The notes below the pieces were generated by a model, which worked only from the letters and a program-made list of their open reading frames with translations, was not told the DNA's origin and searched no databases. This document shows positions 63,920 to 64,000 of a stretch of DNA of 64,000 nt, one piece after another. Source of the DNA: Rusavskia elegans. Its lineage: Eukaryota > Ascomycota > Lecanoromycetes > Teloschistales > Teloschistaceae. The stretch lies in the NCBI GenBank assembly GCA_011316305.1, contig SAUG01000067.1:124001-188000 (forward strand), given 5' to 3'. Each line of letters starts with the position of its first letter. Within the stretch, counting starts at the first letter, position 1. Both the position numbers and the translations under genes were made by a program.

Positions 63920-64000
63920 CGATTAAAGGACTGATGCCGACATTGACCGACCTCCAATGATCCTTTTGGCACATGATTCAGAGGCCACTGCTGGATACTG

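Noticed and set aside
1..64000. Secondary-metabolite cluster (suspected from oxygenase and flavin-reductase genes)
   Set aside because: The two genes are 50 kb apart with housekeeping genes between, and there is no synthase or dedicated transporter.
1..64000. tRNA, rRNA or CRISPR arrays
   Set aside because: I looked for T-loop-like GGTTCGAATCC/GGTTCAAATCC boxes and for regularly spaced repeats and found none; hits such as the GGTTCGAAC at 58904 lie inside the MITE end.

Overview
This 64 kb window is nuclear DNA of a filamentous ascomycete (Pezizomycotina; the class cannot be fixed from the sequence, Dothideomycetes or Eurotiomycetes are possible). Genes are dense on both strands and carry one to seven short GT-AG introns, mostly 47-116 bp, often with CTGAC or CTAAC branch sites. 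Fungal-specific families occur (SamB/Mub1, Htf1-type homeobox, GT15 mannosyltransferase, 2EXR proteins). One transposon shows C-to-T decay at CpA, the signature of repeat-induced point mutation (RIP). Spliced models were worked out by hand from splice sites and reading-frame phase; exon coordinates are given with each gene.

Layout. 1-9.4 kb: a gene running off the left edge (-), a flavin-reductase-like protein with a hydrophobic tail (+), a 2EXR/F-box-like protein (-), a Dma-type FHA-RING ubiquitin ligase (+), an Irc6/p34 adaptin-binding protein (-), and the divergent pair SmD3 (-) and GEP4 (+). 9.9-11.9 kb: an Htf1/Hox2-type homeobox factor (-). 12-16.6 kb: a gene-poor stretch with decayed protein-like fragments (12.9-13.9 kb) and a 2.34 kb pogo/Fot1-like DNA transposon with 72 bp inverted ends and a RIP-destroyed core. 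17-28 kb: a Dnf3-type flippase, Prp19, a RING-like nuclear protein and the Phs1 dehydratase, all (+). 28.7-37.9 kb: a DUF4604 protein (-), a GT15 mannosyltransferase (+), a large unrecognised membrane protein (+), RanBP1 (+) and Ade1 (-). 38.8-47.2 kb: a secreted protein with an odd frame junction (+), Taf14 (+), a phosducin-like protein (-), a 2 kb gene-free stretch and the G-protein beta subunit (-). 49-55.9 kb: Mub1/SamB (+) and the divergent pair 2OG-Fe(II) oxygenase (-) and Mkt1 (+). 56.5-64 kb: an ER protein disulfide isomerase (+), an HSBP1-like protein (-), a 517 bp MITE in the shared promoter of HSBP1 and EBP2 (+), an RFTS-domain chromatin protein (-) and the tRNA pseudouridine synthase Pus4 (+).

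Functionally this is mostly housekeeping (splicing, transcription, ribosome and tRNA maturation, lipid and purine synthesis, secretion) plus signalling and developmental regulators: G-beta, its likely chaperone phosducin-like protein, the homeobox factor and Mub1. There is no biosynthetic cluster, no CRISPR array and no RNA gene that I could recognise. The most interesting structures are the RIP-decayed transposon, whose two ends differ only by RIP-type transitions, the MITE that supplies about three quarters of a bidirectional promoter, the RFTS-domain gene that may belong to the heterochromatin machinery, and the tail-bearing flavin-reductase-like protein.
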